DNA of 64,000 nucleotides from Elusimicrobiota bacterium (GTDB lineage Bacteria > Elusimicrobiota > Elusimicrobia > UBA1565 > JACRDR01). Position numbers and translations under genes: made by a program. Shown here piece by piece: positions 1 to 9,103 of this stretch (the stretch's first letter is position 1; each line of letters opens with the position of its first letter). Location: the NCBI GenBank assembly GCA_016194745.1, contig JACQBA010000012.1, positions 273,224-337,223 of the forward strand, written 5' to 3'. Below the pieces are notes generated by a model. That model had not been told where the DNA came from. It saw only the letters and a program-made list of their open reading frames with translations, and ran no database searches.

Positions 1-235
1 CGATCTCAAGGACGCGCTGAAGGGCGACGATCCGGAGAAGATCAACAAGGCGAAGGACGACCTGCTCAAAGTCTCGCAGAAGCTCGGCGAGGCGATGTAC
101 AAAGCGAGCGCCGAGGCGAACAAGGGCGGCGGCGACGGCTCCTCCGCGCCGAACGGGCAGGGCGCGCCCAACGGCAAGGACGCCAAGGACCAGGTCGTCG
201 ACGCGGAAGTGGTCGACGAGAAGAAGAACGGATAA
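1..235 (+). CDS. dnaK: DnaK (Hsp70) C-terminal end, partial
   Basis: Only the last 77 codons of an Hsp70 chaperone are present; the gene enters from the left edge in the frame starting at base 2 and ends with TAA at 233-235. Visible are the helical lid ([15 protein letters not shown], then [10 protein letters not shown]) and a disordered Gly/Asn/Asp-rich tail ending in [13 protein letters not shown]. That acidic tail resembles the EEVD-like tail common on bacterial DnaK. Directly downstream, with the dnaJ ribosome-binding site overlapping the stop codon, lies its co-chaperone. The assignment is firm because lid, tail and the dnaJ neighbour agree. Confidence 0.93.
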   Translation, partial: DLKDALKGDDPEKINKAKDDLLKVSQKLGEAMYKASAEANKGGGDGSSAPNGQGAPNGKDAKDQVVDAEVVDEKKNG

Positions 236-241
236 GGAAGA

Positions 242-1423
242 GTGGCCGAAGACTTTTACAAGCTGCTGGGCGTAGCGCGCAATGCGACCGATGCCGAGAT
301 CAAATCGGCCTATCGGAAGCTGGCGCTCAAGTTCCATCCCGACCGCAATCCCGGCAACAAGGAAGCCGAGGCGAAGTTCAAGGAAGTGAACTCCGCGTAT
401 CAGGTGCTGTCGGACGCGAACAAGCGGCAGGTCTACGACCAATACGGAGAGGCGGGGGTCAACGCGAGCGCGGCGGGCGGGCCGGGCGGCGCGGGTCCCT
501 TCGGCGGCGGCGGCTTCGGCGGGTTCAATCCCGGCGCAGGAGGCTTCTCGGGGGACATCTTCGGGGACATCTTCGAGAGCCTGTTCGCCGGCGCGGAGGG
601 CGCGGGAGGCGGCGGCCGGGGCCGGTCGCGCCGCGGCTCGGACCTCAAGTTCGAGGCGACGATCGATCTGGAAGAGGCGTTCAAGGGCACGCAGACGACG
701 GTCCGCTACGAGCGGATGGTCACGTGCTCTAAATGCCACGGGTCGGGAGCCAAGCCGGGGACGGGGGTCAAGCGCTGCTCCGTCTGCCGCGGTTCTGGAC
801 GCCAGCAGTTCTCCCAGGGCCTCTTTACGATGAGCCAGACGTGCTCCCAGTGCCGGGGCGAAGGCACTATCATCGAGACGCCCTGCAAGGATTGCGACGG
901 CAATGGCCGGATCGCCCAGAAGACCGAGCGCACGATCCGCATCCCGCCCGGCATCCCGGACGATGCGACTTTGCGCGTTCAAGGCGCGGGGGAGACGGGC
1001 GGCCGCGCCAACGAACCGGGCGACCTTTTCGTCCAGGTCCACGTTCGGGACCACTCCCAATTCCATCGCGACGGCGACGATTTGCATTATCAGAGACGCG
1101 TCAGCTTCCCCGAGGCCGCGCTGGGCGCGACCGCCGAGGTCCCAACGATCGAGGGGGAGAAGACGACGATCAAGATCCCCGAAGGGACTCAGGACGGCAC
1201 GACGCTCCGCATCCGAGAGAAGGGGATGGTCAAGCTGAACGGCCGGGGCCGCGGCGATCTCTTCGTCAAGGTGAAGGTCGAGGTGCCGAGGCACCTCACG
1301 CCGGAGCAGAAGGGCATCCTCGAGAAGTTCCAGAAGTCGCTCGACGGGGAGCCGCCCGGCCCGGGCGAGCACCTGAAAGAGCGGCACGACAGCGGCATCT
1401 TCAAGAAGATCTTCGGAGATTAG
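242..1423 (+). CDS. dnaJ: DnaJ (Hsp40), type I co-chaperone
   Basis: Stimulates the DnaK ATPase and delivers unfolded clients. All type I domains are visible. The J domain spans about residues 4-68, with the catalytic HPD at 32-34. A Gly/Phe-rich linker covers about 78-130. The zinc-binding region runs from Cys162 to about 222 with four CxxCxGxG repeats ([32 protein letters not shown]). The client-binding C-terminal domain follows. Length of 393 aa is normal. The GTG start at 242 is chosen because an AAGGAAG Shine-Dalgarno overlaps the dnaK stop and the protein begins with the canonical DFYKLLGV. It forms one unit with dnaK upstream and rsmE downstream (10-base gap). Confidence 0.97.
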   Translation: MAEDFYKLLGVARNATDAEIKSAYRKLALKFHPDRNPGNKEAEAKFKEVNSAYQVLSDANKRQVYDQYGEAGVNASAAGGPGGAGPFGGGGFGGFNPGAGGFSGDIFGDIFESLFAGAEGAGGGGRGRSRRGSDLKFEATIDLEEAFKGTQTTVRYERMVTCSKCHGSGAKPGTGVKRCSVCRGSGRQQFSQGLFTMSQTCSQCRGEGTIIETPCKDCDGNGRIAQKTERTIRIPPGIPDDATLRVQGAGETGGRANEPGDLFVQVHVRDHSQFHRDGDDLHYQRRVSFPEAALGATAEVPTIEGEKTTIKIPEGTQDGTTLRIREKGMVKLNGRGRGDLFVKVKVEVPRHLTPEQKGILEKFQKSLDGEPPGPGEHLKERHDSGIFKKIFGD

Positions 1424-1433
1424 GAGACCCCTC

Positions 1434-2258
1434 ATGCCCCAGTTCTTCCTGCCGCCCGCGTCCCGCCGCGAACTCGTGTCACCCGGCGCAGCCGGCGGAG
1501 CGGAGGAGGGACGCGCATGGAGAGCGGGAGACGGCTTCACGCTCACGGGCCCCGAGGCCTACCACATCACAAAAGTCCTCCGGTACAAAGAGGGCCACTC
1601 CGTCGAGCTCTTCGACGGCAAGGGCGGCCGCTACACGGGCGTGATCCGGAAGGTGTACGAGGACGGCGTCGACGGCGAGGTCACGGGGACGGTCGAGTCG
1701 CCGCATCCGGGCCCGAAGGTCCGGCTCAATCTGTATCAGGGACTCCTCAAGGCGAGCCGGTGGGAGTTCGTACTCGAGAAAGGGACGGAGATCGGCGTCT
1801 CCACGTTCATCCCGGTGACGACGTCGCGGACCGTCGTCCTGCTGCGCGAGGAAGAGCGCATCCATAACAAGATCGAGCGCTGGGGCAAGATCGTCATGGC
1901 TTCCGCCAAGCAGTGCCGTCGGGCGGACCTGCCGACGATCCAATCTCCCGTTCCGTTGCGCGATGCGCTCAAGACGGCCGCGGAGGACGGGCCGATCCTG
2001 TTTGCGTGGGAGAAGATGGCGGGTTCCTCCGCCAAGAGCACGGTGCGCGAGGCGCTGCACGCGGCGCTCAAGGATTCCAAGGATTCGATCACGGTGAGCC
2101 TTTTCATCGGGCCGGAAGGAGGCTTCCACGACGAGGAAGTCGACCTGGCGGAGGTGCACGGGGCGACGCTCTTCGCGCTGGGCTCCAACACCCTCCGCGC
2201 CGAGACCGCCTCGCTCGCTGCGGCCGCGCTTATCTTCTACGAGCTCGGCGCGCTGTAG
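1434..2258 (+). CDS. rsmE: 16S rRNA (uracil-1498-N3)-methyltransferase RsmE
   Basis: SPOUT-class methyltransferase that makes m3U1498 in 16S rRNA. The signature is the C-terminal knot at about residues 222-260: FIGPEGGF, then FALGSNTLRAETA. The N-terminal PUA-like part is recognisable (YHITKVLRYKEG). It carries an unusual insertion of about 18 residues rich in Gly/Ala/Glu (residues about 15-32) before the usual first strand. The ATG follows an AGGAG that overlaps the dnaJ stop. A dnaJ-rsmE pairing is common in bacteria, so context supports the call. Confidence 0.95.
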   Translation: MPQFFLPPASRRELVSPGAAGGAEEGRAWRAGDGFTLTGPEAYHITKVLRYKEGHSVELFDGKGGRYTGVIRKVYEDGVDGEVTGTVESPHPGPKVRLNLYQGLLKASRWEFVLEKGTEIGVSTFIPVTTSRTVVLLREEERIHNKIERWGKIVMASAKQCRRADLPTIQSPVPLRDALKTAAEDGPILFAWEKMAGSSAKSTVREALHAALKDSKDSITVSLFIGPEGGFHDEEVDLAEVHGATLFALGSNTLRAETASLAAAALIFYELGAL

Positions 2259-2262
2259 GGTC

Positions 2263-2613
2263 ATGCCCGGCAACGGACAGATCGCCGCCAGCAACATCGT
2301 CTTCCGGATCAAGGCCGATTTCCTGAAATCCCTAGCGCACCCGGCGCGGCTGGCGGTCATCGAGTATCTGAAGAGCGGCGAGGCGACGGTGGGTCAGATG
2401 GTCCAGGACCTCGCGATCGAGCAGTCCGGACTCTCCAAGCATCTGGCCATCCTCCGACAGGCCGGGATCCTCGCGTCGCGCCAGGAGAAGGCGAACGTGT
2501 ACTATTCCGTGAAGGACAAGGACATCTTCGTCGTCTTGCGCCCGATCGCGGAGATTCTCCGCAAGAAGCTCCGGGAGAGCGAGCAGATGCTGAGCAGCCT
2601 CGGGAAGACGTAG
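2263..2613 (+). CDS. ArsR-family winged-helix regulator
   Basis: A 116-aa winged-helix DNA-binding protein. The fold shows as LAHPARLAVIEYL, a helix-turn-helix (VGQMVQDLAIEQSGLSKHLA) and a wing (GILASRQEKANVYYSV). There is no cysteine anywhere in the protein. It therefore cannot use the classic ArsR/SmtB Cys-based metal site and probably senses something else or responds to dimer contacts. The start lies 4 bases after the rsmE stop, with only a weak Shine-Dalgarno, so it may be translated by coupling. The next gene is a SulP anion transporter, and the gap between them holds palindromes expected of an ArsR operator. Regulation of the transporter is an inference. Confidence 0.9.
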   Translation: MPGNGQIAASNIVFRIKADFLKSLAHPARLAVIEYLKSGEATVGQMVQDLAIEQSGLSKHLAILRQAGILASRQEKANVYYSVKDKDIFVVLRPIAEILRKKLRESEQMLSSLGKT

Positions 2614-2629
2614 GTTTTTTTATGACCAG

Positions 2630-2660
2630 TATATGCCAAATTGAGCATATGGCCATATGC
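2630..2660. promoter_or_regulatory. Candidate ArsR-type operator (palindromes)
   Basis: A perfect 16-base palindrome, GCATATGGCCATATGC, occupies 2645-2660. A second inverted repeat, ATATGC (2631-2636) and GCATAT (2645-2650), overlaps it with an 8-base spacer. Together they give three ATATGC half-sites between the ArsR gene and the SulP start. AT-rich inverted repeats are the usual targets of ArsR-family dimers. That this one is bound by the adjacent regulator is inferred. Confidence 0.55.
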
Positions 2661-2704
2661 CGGGAGAGTGGGGCGGTGGCCGCTGCGTTGCTTGAGGAGA
2701 GACC

Positions 2705-4363
2705 GTGAAGCCCTTTCATTCCCAGAGCGTCTTCCATCCCAAGTTGTGGACGACGCTCCAGGCGTATTCGTGGAGCGCCTTCGCCGCAGACGCCGCGGCC
2801 GGCGTGATCGTCGGCATCGTGGCGCTGCCGCTCGCCATCGCTTTCGGCATCGCCTCGGGAGTCACGCCGGACCGCGGCCTCGTCACCGGCATCGTGGCCG
2901 GCTTCCTCATCTCGGCGCTCGGCGGCTCGCGGGTGCAGATCGGCGGGCCGACCGGTGCCTTCGTCGTGATCGTCTACCAGATCGTGCAGCAGTACGGGGT
3001 GGGGGGGCTGACGGCAGCGACGTTCGCGGCGGGAGGCATTCTCATCGCGATGGGCGTCTTCCGCCTCGGCGCGGCCATCAAGTTCATCCCGTATCCACTC
3101 ACCGTGGGATTCACCGCCGGCATCGCGGTCGTCATCTTCAGCTCGCAGGTGAAGGACCTGCTCGGGCTGAAGACGGGACCGCTGCCGGCCGACTTTATCG
3201 ACAAGTGGCGCGAGTACTTCGCGCACTTGGGGTCGGCCGATCCGGCGACGGTCGCCTTGTCGCTCGTGTCGCTCGGGATCATCACGGGCTGGCAAAAGAT
3301 CAGCCGCCGCGTCCCAGGGCCGTTCGTCGCGATCGTCGCGGTCACCGCGCTGGTGCAGGCCGCGGGCATCCCCGTCGAGACGATAGGGAGCCGCTTCGGA
3401 GAGCTCCCGGCCGGGCTGCCGCGGCCGGCGCTCCCCTCGCTGTCGTTGTCCGAGTGGGCGCGCTTGATCCGGCCCGCGTTCACGATCGCGCTGCTGGGCG
3501 CGATCGAGTCGCTCCTGTCGGCGACGGTCGCCGACAGCATGATCGGCTCGCGCCATCGCTCCAATACCGAGCTCATCGGGCAAGGGATCGCCAATTTGGG
3601 CTCGGCGCTGTTCGGGGGTATCCCCGCCACCGGCGCCATCGCCCGTACGGCGACGAACGTCAAGAACGGGGCCCGCACCCCGGTCGCCGGGATGATCCAT
3701 GCGCTCACGCTGCTTCTCATCGTCCTCCTCTTCGGCCGCTTTGCTACGCTGATCCCGCTCTGCGTGCTGGCGGCCATTCTGACGGTCGTGTCCTATCACA
3801 TGAGCGAATGGCACGCGTTCGTCGCTCTGTTCAAAGCGCCTCGCTCCGACGTCGCGGTCCTCGTCATCACGTTCGCCCTGACGGTGCTCGCCGATCTGAC
3901 GGTCGCGGTCGAGGCCGGGATGGTTCTCGCCATGGCGCTCTTCTTCAAGCGCATGACGGAAGTTTCGATGATCGAGCAGCTGCAGGCCGAAGCCGCGCGG
4001 GGAGAGAGCGGGTCCGACGAGCCGGCGAAGGCGCTGCCCGAGGGCGTCTCGGTCTACGAGGCGCACGGGGCTCTCGTCTTCGGCGTGGTCGAGGGCCTGC
4101 GCGACGTGACGGCGTTCGGCGCCAAGGCGCCCAAGGTGCTGATCCTCGGCATGCGCGACGTGCTCGCCTTGGACGCGACCGCGATCCGCGCGATCTCGGA
4201 CCTCGCCGCCGCCTGCCGCCGGCAAGGCACGCGGTTCGTCCTGGCCGGCGTCCACTCTCAGCCCCGGCGAGCCATCGAACGCGCGGGCCTTGTCGAACAG
4301 CTCGGCAAGGACAACGTGCTCGCCGGGGACGTTCAGCACGTCTTGAGCCGGCTAGGCTCCTAG
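2705..4363 (+). CDS. SulP/SLC26-family anion transporter with STAS domain
   Basis: Inner-membrane anion transporter, 552 aa, with the transmembrane core at about residues 20-430. Family hallmarks are visible: ALPLAIAFGIASG and SRVQIGGPTGAFVVIV near the N-terminus, and AILTVVSYHMSEW before the final helices. A cytosolic STAS domain covers about 446-550 (DVLALDATAIRAISDL). Substrate cannot be read from sequence; sulfate, bicarbonate or dicarboxylates are all found in this family. The GTG start at 2705 has a GAGGAGA Shine-Dalgarno at 2694-2700. The preceding ArsR gene and palindromic operator candidate suggest repressible expression. Confidence 0.93.
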   Translation: MKPFHSQSVFHPKLWTTLQAYSWSAFAADAAAGVIVGIVALPLAIAFGIASGVTPDRGLVTGIVAGFLISALGGSRVQIGGPTGAFVVIVYQIVQQYGVGGLTAATFAAGGILIAMGVFRLGAAIKFIPYPLTVGFTAGIAVVIFSSQVKDLLGLKTGPLPADFIDKWREYFAHLGSADPATVALSLVSLGIITGWQKISRRVPGPFVAIVAVTALVQAAGIPVETIGSRFGELPAGLPRPALPSLSLSEWARLIRPAFTIALLGAIESLLSATVADSMIGSRHRSNTELIGQGIANLGSALFGGIPATGAIARTATNVKNGARTPVAGMIHALTLLLIVLLFGRFATLIPLCVLAAILTVVSYHMSEWHAFVALFKAPRSDVAVLVITFALTVLADLTVAVEAGMVLAMALFFKRMTEVSMIEQLQAEAARGESGSDEPAKALPEGVSVYEAHGALVFGVVEGLRDVTAFGAKAPKVLILGMRDVLALDATAIRAISDLAAACRRQGTRFVLAGVHSQPRRAIERAGLVEQLGKDNVLAGDVQHVLSRLGS

Positions 4364-4430
4364 CGGCCCCGCGTCTAGAGGCATCGCCGGCAGGGATCGG
4401 CGGCCGCCTCAAAACTGCTAAAATGTCGTC

Positions 4431-5717
4431 GTGAAGCTGTATTTCCATACCTTCGGCTGCCGGGTCAACCAATACGAGACGGAGACGCTTCGGGAGCGCA
4501 TGCTCTCCGGGCCCGAGGACCGCGAGGTCGAGGCGTTCGAGGACGCCGACCTCTGCGTCGTCAACACCTGCACCGTCACCACCGAGGCGGACAAGGACGC
4601 GCTGCGCCTGATCCGCCGCATCAGCCGCCGCAATCCCGCGGCCCGCTTGGTCGTGACCGGCTGCCTCGCGACGGCCGCTCCGGAAAAGATCTTGGAGGCG
4701 GCGCCCGCCGCGACGGTCGTCGGCAACGAAGGCAAGGACGCGATTCCCGCCCTACTCGGCTGCGCCCCCGTCCCGGACTACGCCGGGATCACGAGCTTCC
4801 ACAACCACTCGCGGGCGTTCGTGAAGATCCAAGACGGCTGCAACATGCACTGCACGTACTGCATCATCCCGAGAATCCGGCCGACTCTGTCCTGCAAGCC
4901 CTATCCGGCTCTGGAAGCGGAGGTCCGAGGGCTGATCGAGCGCGGCACGCGCGAGATCGTGCTCTGCGGCGTGCGTCTCGGGCGCTACCTCGTCCGCGAT
5001 AACGGAGAACGGATCAGCTTTACCGGCATGCTCGAGCGCCTGCTGGCGATCGATGGGGACTTCCGTATCCGCCTGTCGTCGCTCGAGATCACGGACCTGA
5101 CCGATCGCCTGCTCGATCTTCTTGTCCGCTCGGAGGGAAAATTCTGCCCGTCATTCCACCTGCCCCTCCAAGCCGGGACCGACGAGATCCTCAAGGCGAT
5201 GGAGCGCTGGTACTCGCGAGACTACTACGCGCGGCGGGTCGAAGCCTTGCGGCGCGCCGCGCCGGACGCCGGCCTTTTTTCGGACATCATGGTCGGCTTC
5301 CCGGGCGAGACCGACGCCCTGTACGAGGAAGGATTCGAGTTCATCAAGTCTCTGGGCTACTCCGGTCTGCATGTCTTCCGCTATTCCCGCCGCGACGGCA
5401 CGCCGGCGGCGCGTTTCCAGGAGCAGGTGGCGGAGGGGGTCCTCGTCGCGCGGGCGAGGAGGATGCAGGCGCTCGACGCGCGCTTGCGGGCGGCCTTCGC
5501 CGCCGGGGAGATCGGGCATACTCGCCGGGTGCTCGTCGAGCGCCGCGCCGGAGGGTTGGAGGGGCTCACCGAGAATTTTCTGAGGTTCAAGTTCGACCCG
5601 GCCGGACTCCCGCCCGCCGAGGGCTCCCTCGTCACCGTGTCTATCTTTGGCGCCGACGGCCCGCTGGCGCTGGGCCGCTGCGAGACAGACCAATTCGCAG
5701 GACCCAAGCGCGCGTAG
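4431..5717 (+). CDS. mtaB: tRNA N6-threonylcarbamoyladenosine (t6A37) methylthiotransferase MtaB
   Basis: Radical-SAM enzyme that adds a methylthio group to t6A37 of ANN-decoding tRNAs. The N-terminal UPF0004 domain starts with the MtaB signature TFGCRVNQYET and has the usual further cysteines (NTCTVT and TGCLAT). The radical-SAM CxxxCxxC is Cys137, Cys141 and Cys144 (DGCNMHCTYCIIP). A short C-terminal TRAM-like region follows. Length of 428 aa is typical. No Shine-Dalgarno precedes the GTG. Instead TAAAAT at 4419-4424 sits seven bases upstream, so the transcript is probably leaderless. Confidence 0.94.
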   Translation: MKLYFHTFGCRVNQYETETLRERMLSGPEDREVEAFEDADLCVVNTCTVTTEADKDALRLIRRISRRNPAARLVVTGCLATAAPEKILEAAPAATVVGNEGKDAIPALLGCAPVPDYAGITSFHNHSRAFVKIQDGCNMHCTYCIIPRIRPTLSCKPYPALEAEVRGLIERGTREIVLCGVRLGRYLVRDNGERISFTGMLERLLAIDGDFRIRLSSLEITDLTDRLLDLLVRSEGKFCPSFHLPLQAGTDEILKAMERWYSRDYYARRVEALRRAAPDAGLFSDIMVGFPGETDALYEEGFEFIKSLGYSGLHVFRYSRRDGTPAARFQEQVAEGVLVARARRMQALDARLRAAFAAGEIGHTRRVLVERRAGGLEGLTENFLRFKFDPAGLPPAEGSLVTVSIFGADGPLALGRCETDQFAGPKRA

Positions 5718-5815
5718 GCCATTCGTCCGGTCCGACGCGTCCCCATCGACCCAGCCTATTCTTGCGCCGGCCGCTACGCTATCGATGGCGCAGGGGGTCT
5801 ATGGAGGGAAGACCC

Positions 5816-6397
5816 ATGAGACTCGACGTCCGTCGTATCGCGGGATTGATCGCCGCGCTGCCGCTTATACCTTCGTGCCTGCTCGCCGCACCGCCTTCCG
5901 ACAAGGTGTCGCGCATGGCCGACGTGATCGCGACCACGGTGCCGGAGGGCCCGCTGGACGCCATGCGGCAATGCGGCTATCGGTCCGTTTCCGCGGGCAA
6001 GGAATGGAATGCCGTCGTGAGCCTGGACTTCGATCGTCCCGCGGCGGAGACGCTGCGGATCTCTTGCCCGCAGAAGAACGCCTTGTTCGCCCTGGGCGAG
6101 CGTGCGGTCGTCACGGGCGCCTTGCGCGAGCGAAACTTCGAGATCTTTCAAGGCAAGATCGTCGACCTCAAGATCGCCGCCGCAATCCGCTCCGCCGGGG
6201 GCGATCCGGCGAAGATCGTGGACGACGGGCTCATTTCCTATTATGAACTGGCTGCTGCGATGCGGCTAGCCTTGACTCGAATCGACTCGAGAGTTGCCTC
6301 AGCCGCCAGGGAACAAGACCGTATTCGCAGGGCGAGCCAAGGCGCGCTGATTCTTGAGACGCTCAGGCCTCAGCTGGATAGGTTGAGCAGGCAATAG
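5816..6397 (+). CDS. Exported protein of unknown function
   Basis: Not recognised. The ATG at 5816 is preferred over upstream in-frame starts because a GGAGGG Shine-Dalgarno lies 7 bases before it and the protein then begins with a clean signal peptide (RRIAGLIAALPLIPSCLLAA, cut probably before APPSD). The mature part of about 165 residues has one Cys pair (CGYRSV and ISCPQK) that could form a disulfide. It ends in a charged helix (REQDRIRRASQGALILETLR). A periplasmic location is inferred. It stands alone between mtaB and the HIT gene. Confidence 0.7.
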   Translation: MRLDVRRIAGLIAALPLIPSCLLAAPPSDKVSRMADVIATTVPEGPLDAMRQCGYRSVSAGKEWNAVVSLDFDRPAAETLRISCPQKNALFALGERAVVTGALRERNFEIFQGKIVDLKIAAAIRSAGGDPAKIVDDGLISYYELAAAMRLALTRIDSRVASAAREQDRIRRASQGALILETLRPQLDRLSRQ

Positions 6398-6455
6398 CGC
6401 TTGGCCGGGAGAATCGAGGCCAAAGGGCCTAACGGTCGTCAGGAGCGCCGGACCC

Positions 6456-6485
6456 TTGCGGTAGGGGTGTCATTTTCCATATACT
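6456..6485 (+). promoter_or_regulatory. Promoter of the HIT-rpsU-dnaG-rpoD run
   Basis: TTGCGG (6456-6461) and TATACT (6480-6485) are separated by 18 bases, a sigma-70-like promoter. The predicted start lies near 6492, leaving a leader of about 18 bases containing GTGGAGCTC before the HIT start codon. No other convincing promoter is visible before rpoD, so this may drive the whole run. Confidence 0.5.
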
Positions 6486-6509
6486 GTAACTCGTGGAGCT
6501 CAAGAAGTA

Positions 6510-6854
6510 GTGGGCGGGCCTTGTCTTTTTTGCAAGATCGTATCCGGCGAACTTCCAACTCAGAAGGTGTACGAGGACGCGGACACGGTGGCCTTCAAGG
6601 ATATCAATCCTCAGGCCCCTACTCACCTTTTGGTGATCCCGAAGAAGCACATCTCGGCGCTTTCGACGGCCGAGGACGCGGACGTGGCGCTGCTCGGCCA
6701 TCTGCAGAAGGTGGCGCGGGATTTGGCCAAACAGGGCGGCTTGGAAGCCGGATTTCGGCTTGTGACGAACAACGGGCGGGGCGCCGGCCAGTCGGTGGAC
6801 CATTTGCACTACCACCTGCTGGGCGGGCGCCGGATGACGTGGCCGCCGGGTTGA
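6510..6854 (+). CDS. HIT-family protein (HinT-like nucleotide hydrolase)
   Basis: Small histidine-triad protein of 114 aa; relatives hydrolyse AMP-lysine or adenosine phosphoramidates. The start LFCKIVSGELPTQKVYEDAD is typical of the HinT/PKCI branch. The catalytic triad is at His98, His100 and His102 (DHLHYHLLGGRRM). It begins at GTG because the codons upstream give no HIT homology and the promoter lies at 6456-6485. It is followed after 3 bases by a tiny membrane protein and then rpsU. Confidence 0.93.
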   Translation: MGGPCLFCKIVSGELPTQKVYEDADTVAFKDINPQAPTHLLVIPKKHISALSTAEDADVALLGHLQKVARDLAKQGGLEAGFRLVTNNGRGAGQSVDHLHYHLLGGRRMTWPPG

Positions 6855-6857
6855 GTG

Positions 6858-6980
6858 ATGCGCAGCTACGGCTTCAAGCCGGAGTGGTTCTCGTCTACGA
6901 GGACCGATTGGGCCGGAGCCATCGTCATCGTTGGCGCGATCGTTTTGATCGTGATGTTATACAGGGAGTTGCGGGGGTGA
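6858..6980 (+). CDS. 40-residue single-pass membrane protein
   Basis: A short reading frame missed by simple length cut-offs fills the gap between HIT and rpsU. It starts at ATG 6858, three bases after the HIT stop, and ends at TGA 6978-6980, eight bases before rpsU. The product has a basic N-terminus (MRSYGFKPEWFSSTRTDW) and then a strong hydrophobic stretch (GAIVIVGAIVLIVMLY) ending in RELRG. That is a plausible small inner-membrane protein. Tight packing on both sides and the clean membrane helix support it; no family is recognised. Confidence 0.6.
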   Translation: MRSYGFKPEWFSSTRTDWAGAIVIVGAIVLIVMLYRELRG

Positions 6981-6988
6981 TTTACTGA

Positions 6989-7186
6989 ATGGTTTTCGTA
7001 AAAGTACGAGAAGGTGAATCCATCGAGGAAGCGCTGCGCCGGTTCAAACGCGAATGCGAGCGCAACGGCATCCTCAAGGAAATCAAGCGACGCGAGTATC
7101 ACCTGTCCGCGAGCCTTCGGCGCAAGCTGAAGGCCCAGGAAGCCCGGCGAAAGATGCGCCGGTCCAGGAAGAGGCGTCCGGTCTAA
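6989..7186 (+). CDS. rpsU: 30S ribosomal protein bS21
   Basis: Basic 65-aa small-subunit protein that helps initiation by base-pairing of 16S rRNA with mRNA. The sequence is canonical: [20 protein letters not shown], an ECERNGI turn and an Arg/Lys-rich tail ([13 protein letters not shown]). It is the first gene of the conserved rpsU-dnaG-rpoD macromolecular-synthesis cluster. Confidence 0.97.
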   Translation: MVFVKVREGESIEEALRRFKRECERNGILKEIKRREYHLSASLRRKLKAQEARRKMRRSRKRRPV

Positions 7187-7210
7187 CCGACCCATCCTCT
7201 AGACGTAGGG

Positions 7211-7234
7211 CCCGTCCCGGGAGCCCGGGATGGG
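7211..7234 (+). terminator. Hairpin between rpsU and dnaG (attenuator or RBS occluder)
   Basis: CCCGTCCCGGG (7211-7221) can pair with CCCGGGATGGG (7224-7234), with one G-U pair and a very short loop. No U-tract follows. The 3' arm overlaps the GGGGGAG that serves as the dnaG ribosome-binding site, so it could either slow transcription or hide the site. In E. coli a terminator sits at the same place and keeps primase low; a similar role here is inference. Confidence 0.5.
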
Positions 7235-7251
7235 GGAGTTTGTTCGAGCTT

Positions 7252-9084
7252 ATGGCACGAATCGCCGAGGGCACGCTGGAGGCGATCCGGCAGCGCGTGG
7301 ACATCGCGGAGCTGGTGCGCGAGTTCGTCCCGGACTTGAAGCGCGCCGGGCGCAACTTCAAGGCCCGCTGTCCGTTCCACAACGAGAAGACGCCGTCGTT
7401 CCACGTCAACTCCGAGAGGCAGATATTCCATTGCTTCGGGTGCCAAGCGGGCGGCGACATCTTCAAGTTCCTCATGACGATGGAGAGCTTGGGTTTCGTC
7501 GAGGCGGTGGAGAAGCTGGGCGCGCGCGCCGGAGTCCAGGTGGCGCCCGCCACCGAGGAGATGAGCGCGCGGGACCGCGAATTCCTGCGCATGCGCGAGG
7601 CCCTCGCGTTTGCGCAGGAGTTCTACGCTCAGGTGCTGGCCAGGTCGCCCGAGGCGGACGTCGCCCGGCGCTACCTCGACAAGAGGAAGCTGGGCGCGGA
7701 CGCGCGGACCGCCTTCGGCATCGGCCATTCGCTGGCGGACGGGGCGTCGCTGCTCCAGGCGGCCGTGAAGAAGGGATTCGCGCCGGACCTCCTCGCGAAG
7801 GCGGGTCTCGTCTCGCTCGTCGAGGGGCGCGGGCAGTATCGCGACTTCTTCCGGGGCCGGGTGCTGTTCCCGATTCGCGGCACGAAGGGCGACGTGATAG
7901 GGTTCGGCGGACGCGTGCTGGGCGATGGGCTGCCGAAGTACATCAACAGCCCGGACACGCCGGTGTTCACGAAGGGCCGGGTGCTGTACGGGCTTTTCGA
8001 AGGGCTGCAGGAGACGCGCAAGGCGCGTAAGGTGATCTTGCTGGAAGGATACACGGACGTGATCGCGATGCACCAGTATGGGTTCAAGAACTCGTGCGCG
8101 CCGCTGGGGACCGCGGTGACGCCGGATCATCTGGACCTCCTCAAGCGCTACGCGGAGGAGGCCTTCCTCGTGTTCGACCCCGACGACGCGGGCGCAGCGG
8201 CGTCGCTGCGCGGCGCGCAGCTGCTCCTCGAGCGCGGGTTCACCGTGCGGATCGCGACGATCCCGGACGAGTTGGACGCCGACGAGTTCCTTCAGCGCGA
8301 CGGCGCGGAAGCTTTCCAGAAGGTGCTCGACGCGGCGATCGACCTCCCGGATTATCAGACGAATGCCGCCCTCGCCAAGGTCAAGGGTGCTCTCAAGGCG
8401 GAGGAGAAGGACCGCATCGCCCACGACGTCCTCGCGACCATCGCGAAGGCGGAGTCGGACATCCTCAAGGGCGAGTGGTTGAGGCGGCTCGCGCAGCGCC
8501 TGGGCGCCGACGAGTCCGATCTGCGGACCAAGATGTCCAAGACGGCGCGCGGCGTGCCGGAGCCGAGGCCGGGCTCGCGCCTGGCGCCCAAAGCGCTGCC
8601 GCCCAAGCCGGGGGCGAACCTCGCGTCGGCGGAGAGGGAGATGCTTCTGGCTCTGTTCATGCAGCCGGAGCTCGTCAAAGACGGGGAGCTTCTGAGGGCG
8701 GACGATTTCGAGAACGACGCGGCGCGCGCGATCTACCTGAAGCTCTCGGAGCTGCTCGGAGCCCAGGACGGTGCGGTCCCGGCGGGCTGGTCCGCTTCGC
8801 TCGTCGAGTCGCTCGAGGCGGAGGCCCGCGCGCTCGCGGGGCAGCTCCTCGTCGAGCATCGCGAGGGCGACGCGCGGGAGACGATCGCCCGGATGGTCCG
8901 CGGCGAACGGCTGCTCCGGCGCTACCGCGTCCTCGAGGTGCGGATGAAGGAGATGCTCGAGCGGCAGTCGTCGGACCCGGGGATCGCGCAGGAGTACGGC
9001 CTGGTGAAGAAGGAACTCAGCGATCTTCGGCTGTTGGACCGCACCCGGGAAACCGGGCGGAACGGTTTGGTCGGAAGGGCATAA
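7252..9084 (+). CDS. dnaG: DNA primase DnaG
   Basis: Makes RNA primers at the replication fork. The CHC2 zinc-binding domain has Cys40, His43, Cys61 and Cys64 ([13 protein letters not shown], then [10 protein letters not shown]). The TOPRIM catalytic core starts near residue 260 with the conserved acidic residues (LLEGYTDVI and [11 protein letters not shown]). The C-terminal part is the less conserved helicase-binding region. The ATG at 7252 gives 610 aa, a normal length, and starts at [22 protein letters not shown] 7240 is a rival start closer to the Shine-Dalgarno. Confidence 0.96.
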   Translation: MARIAEGTLEAIRQRVDIAELVREFVPDLKRAGRNFKARCPFHNEKTPSFHVNSERQIFHCFGCQAGGDIFKFLMTMESLGFVEAVEKLGARAGVQVAPATEEMSARDREFLRMREALAFAQEFYAQVLARSPEADVARRYLDKRKLGADARTAFGIGHSLADGASLLQAAVKKGFAPDLLAKAGLVSLVEGRGQYRDFFRGRVLFPIRGTKGDVIGFGGRVLGDGLPKYINSPDTPVFTKGRVLYGLFEGLQETRKARKVILLEGYTDVIAMHQYGFKNSCAPLGTAVTPDHLDLLKRYAEEAFLVFDPDDAGAAASLRGAQLLLERGFTVRIATIPDELDADEFLQRDGAEAFQKVLDAAIDLPDYQTNAALAKVKGALKAEEKDRIAHDVLATIAKAESDILKGEWLRRLAQRLGADESDLRTKMSKTARGVPEPRPGSRLAPKALPPKPGANLASAEREMLLALFMQPELVKDGELLRADDFENDAARAIYLKLSELLGAQDGAVPAGWSASLVESLEAEARALAGQLLVEHREGDARETIARMVRGERLLRRYRVLEVRMKEMLERQSSDPGIAQEYGLVKKELSDLRLLDRTRETGRNGLVGRA

Positions 9085-9103
9085 GAGCAAGGAGCTAACG
9101 GAC

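Noticed and set aside
2357..4339. 660-codon minus-strand frame opposite the SulP gene
   Set aside because: Low-complexity Arg/Asp/His shadow; SulP on the plus strand has clear family motifs.
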